From NCBI GenBank assembly GCA_937990205.1, contig CALKRO010000095.1:1-8673 (forward strand): 8,673 nucleotides of DNA, given 5' to 3'. Of the stretch, positions 7,076 through 8,673 are shown in pieces. The position numbers and the translations under genes are program-made. The DNA comes from an uncultured Candidatus Saccharibacteria bacterium. Its GTDB lineage: Bacteria; Patescibacteriota; Saccharimonadia; Saccharimonadales; Saccharimonadaceae. The notes under the pieces are model-generated. The model searched no databases. It worked only from the letters and a program-made list of their open reading frames with translations, and had not been told where the DNA came from. The first letter of the stretch is position 1, and every line of letters begins with the position of its first letter.

Positions 7076-7172
7076 AAAAACCACCTGATTTCGGGTGGGA
7101 TTTTTGAACATATAAGCTCTCAACTTGTTTATGTAAGCCGACTCGCAGTTAGGCTTCGTTCAAAAATGAACT
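7074..7172 (-). ncRNA. candidate structured small RNA (or attenuated rpoBC leader) of about 100 nt
   Basis: A near-consensus promoter begins this segment and an intrinsic terminator ends it; it contains no plausible reading frame. It can fold as a branched RNA. A closing helix of up to 10 perfect base pairs joins 7158-7167 to 7100-7109. Inside it are hairpin P2 (7135-7156, AAGCC/GGCTT with a further ACT/AGT pairing) and hairpin P3 (about 7108-7134, ACATA/TATGT with a bulged AAG/CTT extension, sharing two bases with the closing helix). The terminator hairpin follows. A competing 5' hairpin (GTTCA/TGAAC) would break the closing helix, as expected of a switch. I do not recognise it as tRNA, SRP RNA, 6S, tmRNA, RNase P or a riboswitch I know. 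It is either an independent small RNA or an attenuator upstream of rpoBC; the sequence alone cannot decide. Confidence 0.5.
7075..7105 (-). terminator. intrinsic terminator (possibly bidirectional) upstream of rpoB
   Basis: On the minus strand CCACC pairs with GGTGG around an 8-nt loop, followed at once by six T residues (7075-7080) and preceded by an A-run that can pair with them. On the plus strand the stem is slightly better (7 bp with one G-T pair) and is followed by GATTTTT. It ends the short unit that starts at the promoter 7179-7207 and lies before the rpoBC promoter, so it either releases a small RNA or attenuates a longer rpoB transcript. Confidence 0.65.
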
Positions 7173-7178
7173 ATCATT

Positions 7179-7207
7179 AGTATAACCATTATGATATTGA
7201 ATGTCAA
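7179..7207 (-). promoter_or_regulatory. strong sigma70-type promoter of the candidate small RNA
   Basis: The -35 TTGACA (7202-7207) is a perfect consensus and the -10 TATACT (7179-7184) differs by one base, with a 17-bp spacer. The predicted start is near 7171-7172. This is the best-scoring promoter by eye in the window, yet the next protein start is about 270 nt further on and a terminator intervenes. Confidence 0.82.
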
Positions 7208-7220
7208 GAGAATTTAACAA

Positions 7221-7250
7221 GAAAAATACCCCATTTTGCGGGGTATTTTC
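7221..7250 (-). terminator. strong intrinsic terminator after khpA
   Basis: A 10-bp perfect stem (7223-7232 with 7240-7249) including four G-C pairs closes a 7-nt loop. The T-run forms part of the stem end, as is typical. It lies 23 nt beyond the khpA stop codon. The symmetry would also let it act on plus-strand transcripts. It ends 13 bp before the -35 of the next promoter, insulating the two units. Confidence 0.85.
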
Positions 7251-7272
7251 AGTTTTACTAATTTAAAGCCAA

Positions 7273-7653
7273 TTAGACTTCGAGGTCATCGAGATCGGCG
7301 AGTTCAGCGCGAGTTTTTTCGGCAAGACCGTCATTTTCTGCCTCAGTATCATCATCGTAACCCGCAACAGTGCGAGCGGCAGTAGGTTCACCTTCACCAT
7401 CCAATTCATCAGTATTAACAATCTTAAGATTGTAACGGGCATCATTCTTCGTACCAAGAGCGCGAAGAAGGGTGCGGATAGACTGAGCGGTAGCACCACG
7501 GCGACCAATGACGCGGCCGACATCTTCTGGATCCACAGAAAGTGAAAGCAAGACACCTTTTTCATCAATAACGCGATTAATAGCGACTTTTTCTGGATTA
7601 CTGACAAGAGTTTTTACGATAAATTCGACAAATTGTTGGTCAATGGTTGACAT
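7273..7653 (-). CDS. khpA: KhpA-type KH-domain RNA-binding protein with acidic C-terminal tail
   Basis: 126 residues. The first 79 match the small single-KH-domain family found next to rpsP in many bacteria (KhpA, formerly YlqC): FVEFIVKTLV near the N-terminus, then PEDVGRVIGRRG with the RNA-binding GRRG loop at residues 50-53, then a helix ATAQSIRTLLRAL and the last strand. In Gram-positive bacteria KhpA binds RNA broadly and partners KhpB; no KhpB is visible here. The usual family length is about 75-90 residues, so residues 80-126 are an extension, rich in Asp and Glu and probably disordered. ATG at 7653 is preceded by GGAG at a good distance. The gene has its own extended -10 promoter after the rpsP terminator and its own terminator, so it forms a single-gene unit, with read-through from rpsP possible. 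Confidence 0.88.
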   Translation of the reverse strand: MSTIDQQFVEFIVKTLVSNPEKVAINRVIDEKGVLLSLSVDPEDVGRVIGRRGATAQSIRTLLRALGTKNDARYNLKIVNTDELDGEGEPTAARTVAGYDDDTEAENDGLAEKTRAELADLDDLEV

Positions 7654-7680
7654 AGGTTCTCCGGTTAAGTTTATGGTTAT

Positions 7681-7689
7681 ATTATAGCA
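7681..7689 (-). promoter_or_regulatory. extended -10 promoter of khpA
   Basis: TGC followed by a perfect TATAAT forms an extended -10 element. No TTGACA-like -35 is present at 16-18 bp, where the rpsP terminator and its T-run lie. The predicted start is near 7674, leaving a leader of about 20 nt before khpA. Confidence 0.7.
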
Positions 7690-7697
7690 CTTTTGGT

Positions 7698-7727
7698 AAA
7701 AAAACGCCCCTCTTCGGAGCGTTTTTT
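7698..7727 (-). terminator. intrinsic terminator after rpsP
   Basis: A 7-bp stem (7704-7710 with 7716-7722, one G-T pair on the minus strand) closes a 5-nt loop, flanked by an A-run on one side and a run of T on the other in the minus-strand transcript. It starts only a few bases after the rpsP stop codon, so rpsP and khpA are at least partly uncoupled although adjacent. Confidence 0.88.
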
Positions 7728-7733
7728 AAGAAA

Positions 7734-8066
7734 TTAAGCTTCAGCTTCTTCTTTTGGTTGATTCTTACGAAGCTTATCTGCGTGCTTTGGAGCTTTTTGC
7801 TTCTTGGTAGGTTCTTTGACCCAGTCAGGAAGCTTGACACCTTCGAGCTTCAAGATGCGAGCTACACGAGTAGATGGTTGAGCACCATTCTTGAGGTAGA
7901 ACTCGATTTTTTCCTTGTCGAGGGTGGTTTTCTTAGTTTCTGGATTGTAATTGCCGACCTCAGCCACAACGCGTCCAGAAAGTGGATGACGCTGGGATTC
8001 TTGGACGACTAGTCGAAATGTTGGGTAGTGAGTACGACCATTACGCTGCATACGAATCGCGAGCAT
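7734..8066 (-). CDS. rpsP: 30S ribosomal protein S16
   Basis: 110 residues. S16 binds 16S rRNA in the body of the small subunit and helps its assembly. The N-terminal MLAIRMQRNGR, YPTFRLVVQESQ, SGRVVAEVGNYNP and IEFYLKNGAQPST blocks are the usual S16 order. S16 commonly has about 80-90 residues; here a Lys-rich and then Glu/Ala C-terminal tail (from about residue 85) extends it. ATG at 8066 has AAGGAG 5-6 nt upstream. It has its own promoter and terminator. The usual neighbours rimM, trmD and rplS are not next to it; khpA is. Confidence 0.97.
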   Translation of the reverse strand: MLAIRMQRNGRTHYPTFRLVVQESQRHPLSGRVVAEVGNYNPETKKTTLDKEKIEFYLKNGAQPSTRVARILKLEGVKLPDWVKEPTKKQKAPKHADKLRKNQPKEEAEA

Positions 8067-8091
8067 GTTTTCTCCTTAATTAATTTTAAAT

Positions 8092-8120
8092 ATTCTAACT
8101 GATTTTGTGAAAAAATGCAA
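8092..8120 (-). promoter_or_regulatory. sigma70-type promoter of rpsP
   Basis: The -35 TTGCAT (8115-8120) and -10 TAGAAT (8092-8097) are separated by 17 bp; the predicted start is near 8085, with a short leader holding the AAGGAG site. No terminator hairpin is visible between rnc and this promoter (8121-8165), so rnc transcripts may also run into rpsP. Confidence 0.7.
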
Positions 8121-8165
8121 ATTATTCGAAAGGTGATGAGGCTTATATGTAATCTAGATGATGAA

Positions 8166-8673
8166 TTATTTGCGCAGTGTGAGACGACCTGTGGCTGGAA
8201 GTTGGTTGCCGAGGTGTTTTTTGTAATATTTAATACCTTCGGTAGCGGCATTAGATTGAGCCTCCTGCTTACTATGTCCGGAACCGGTACCACGAATGTG
8301 GCCGGCAACCACCACATTGACCGAGAAAATACGGTCGTGATCTGGGCCTTCTTCCTTAATCACGTGATATTGAGGGGTAGCGCCATCGGTCTTTTGAGCG
8401 AGTTCCTGCAGATAACTCTTGGAATCACGCCATGATTCATTGATGATAATCTCATCCATTTTGGTAAGGATATGTTGATAAATAAATTGCTTAGCACGCA
8501 GATACCCCTGATCAAGATAGATTGCACCAGTCACGGCCTCGAAACAGTCAGCAATAATTGAGGCATGAGTGCGATCGCTACCGAGCTTTTCACCTTTCGA
8601 GAGACGAATGAGATGAAGATAGCCAATTTCAGTAGAGGCGCGGCCAATAGACTCAGTGCGCACCAAGGCGGAA
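8166..8673 (-). CDS. rnc: ribonuclease III (5' end outside the window)
   Basis: The visible 169 codons are the C-terminal three quarters of RNase III, a Mg-dependent endonuclease that cuts double-stranded RNA in rRNA and mRNA processing. Visible parts: the SALVRTESIGR helix; SKGE; the second catalytic motif ADCFEAVTGAIYLD with Asp (codon 8547-8549) and Glu, equal to E. coli D114 and E117; then a double-stranded RNA-binding domain starting at DSKSYLQELAQ and ending in SKQEAQSNAATEGIKYYKK. The first catalytic signature (ERLEFLGD type) and the true start lie beyond the right edge, since the frame is open to the end; about 55-60 residues are missing by comparison with E. coli. A TTG at 8664-8666 is an internal Leu codon, not a start. 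Confidence 0.95.
   Translation of the reverse strand, partial: SALVRTESIGRASTEIGYLHLIRLSKGEKLGSDRTHASIIADCFEAVTGAIYLDQGYLRAKQFIYQHILTKMDEIIINESWRDSKSYLQELAQKTDGATPQYHVIKEEGPDHDRIFSVNVVVAGHIRGTGSGHSKQEAQSNAATEGIKYYKKHLGNQLPATGRLTLRK

Noticed and set aside
7100..7167. Could the branched RNA be a tRNA?
   Set aside because: There is no CCA-type acceptor end, no proper T-arm stem or 7-nt anticodon loop, and the closing helix and arm sizes do not fit.
7074..7172. Known riboswitch or housekeeping RNA (preQ1, fluoride, SRP RNA, 6S)
   Set aside because: None of the conserved sequence blocks I know for these classes is present; size and shape do not match 6S. A database model search would be needed for a firm exclusion.
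8664..8666. TTG as the start of rnc
   Set aside because: The frame continues upstream to the window edge with residues (Ser-Ala-Leu-Val) that fit the RNase III family, so the gene is simply truncated by the window.
1..8673. Alternative genetic code (UGA as Gly or Trp)
   Set aside because: No in-frame TGA was seen in the genes read, Gly and Trp use standard codons, and the four visible stops are all TAA. Nothing supports recoding, though TGA as a stop is also not shown.
1..8673. Mobile elements, CRISPR arrays, or phage-like genes
   Set aside because: No repeat-spacer pattern, transposase, integrase or long terminal repeats were seen; this is core chromosomal sequence.

Overview
Every gene in this window is on the minus strand. 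Reading 5'->3' along that strand from the right edge: the 3' part of rnc (RNase III), rpsP (ribosomal protein S16), khpA (small KH-domain RNA-binding protein), a 369-bp non-coding interval, rpoB (RNA polymerase beta) and most of rpoC (RNA polymerase beta'), which runs off the left edge. The long plus-strand open frames are antisense shadows of rpoB and rpoC.

Organism: the proteins are clearly bacterial. A short beta without large lineage inserts, rpsP beside a KH protein but without rimM or trmD, rpoB detached from rplKAJL, and strongly diverged positions in otherwise invariant RNA polymerase motifs suggest a Candidate Phyla Radiation bacterium, most likely Saccharibacteria (TM7). This is inference from recalled family features, not from a search. 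All four visible stop codons are TAA and the genes read through with the standard code, so there is no sign of UGA recoding.

Layout: rnc (8166-8673, 5' end missing) is followed by a 99-nt gap holding a sigma70-type promoter for rpsP (7734-8066). A strong intrinsic terminator and then an extended -10 promoter separate rpsP from khpA (7273-7653), which ends at a second strong terminator (7221-7250). The interval 6904-7272 holds a near-consensus promoter (7179-7207) reading into a roughly 100-nt structured segment that ends at a terminator, so a candidate small RNA or attenuated leader. A second promoter (7022-7050) starts an approximately 111-nt rpoB leader with three hairpins, two of which have complementary loops. 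rpoB (GTG start) and rpoC are 3 nt apart and form one transcription unit.

Main points of interest: the predicted RNA polymerase keeps its catalytic Asp triad and the two catalytic beta lysines. However, beta' has lost every cysteine of both zinc-binding sites and carries unusual residues in the trigger helix (R933D, F935K, P926L, M932L in E. coli numbering), F-loop and bridge helix. Beta carries N684A, E813D and H1070Y near the active site. The rpoB leader and the upstream small-RNA-like unit look like undescribed RNA elements. The common theme is gene expression: RNA synthesis (rpoBC), RNA processing (rnc), RNA binding (khpA) and the ribosome (rpsP).
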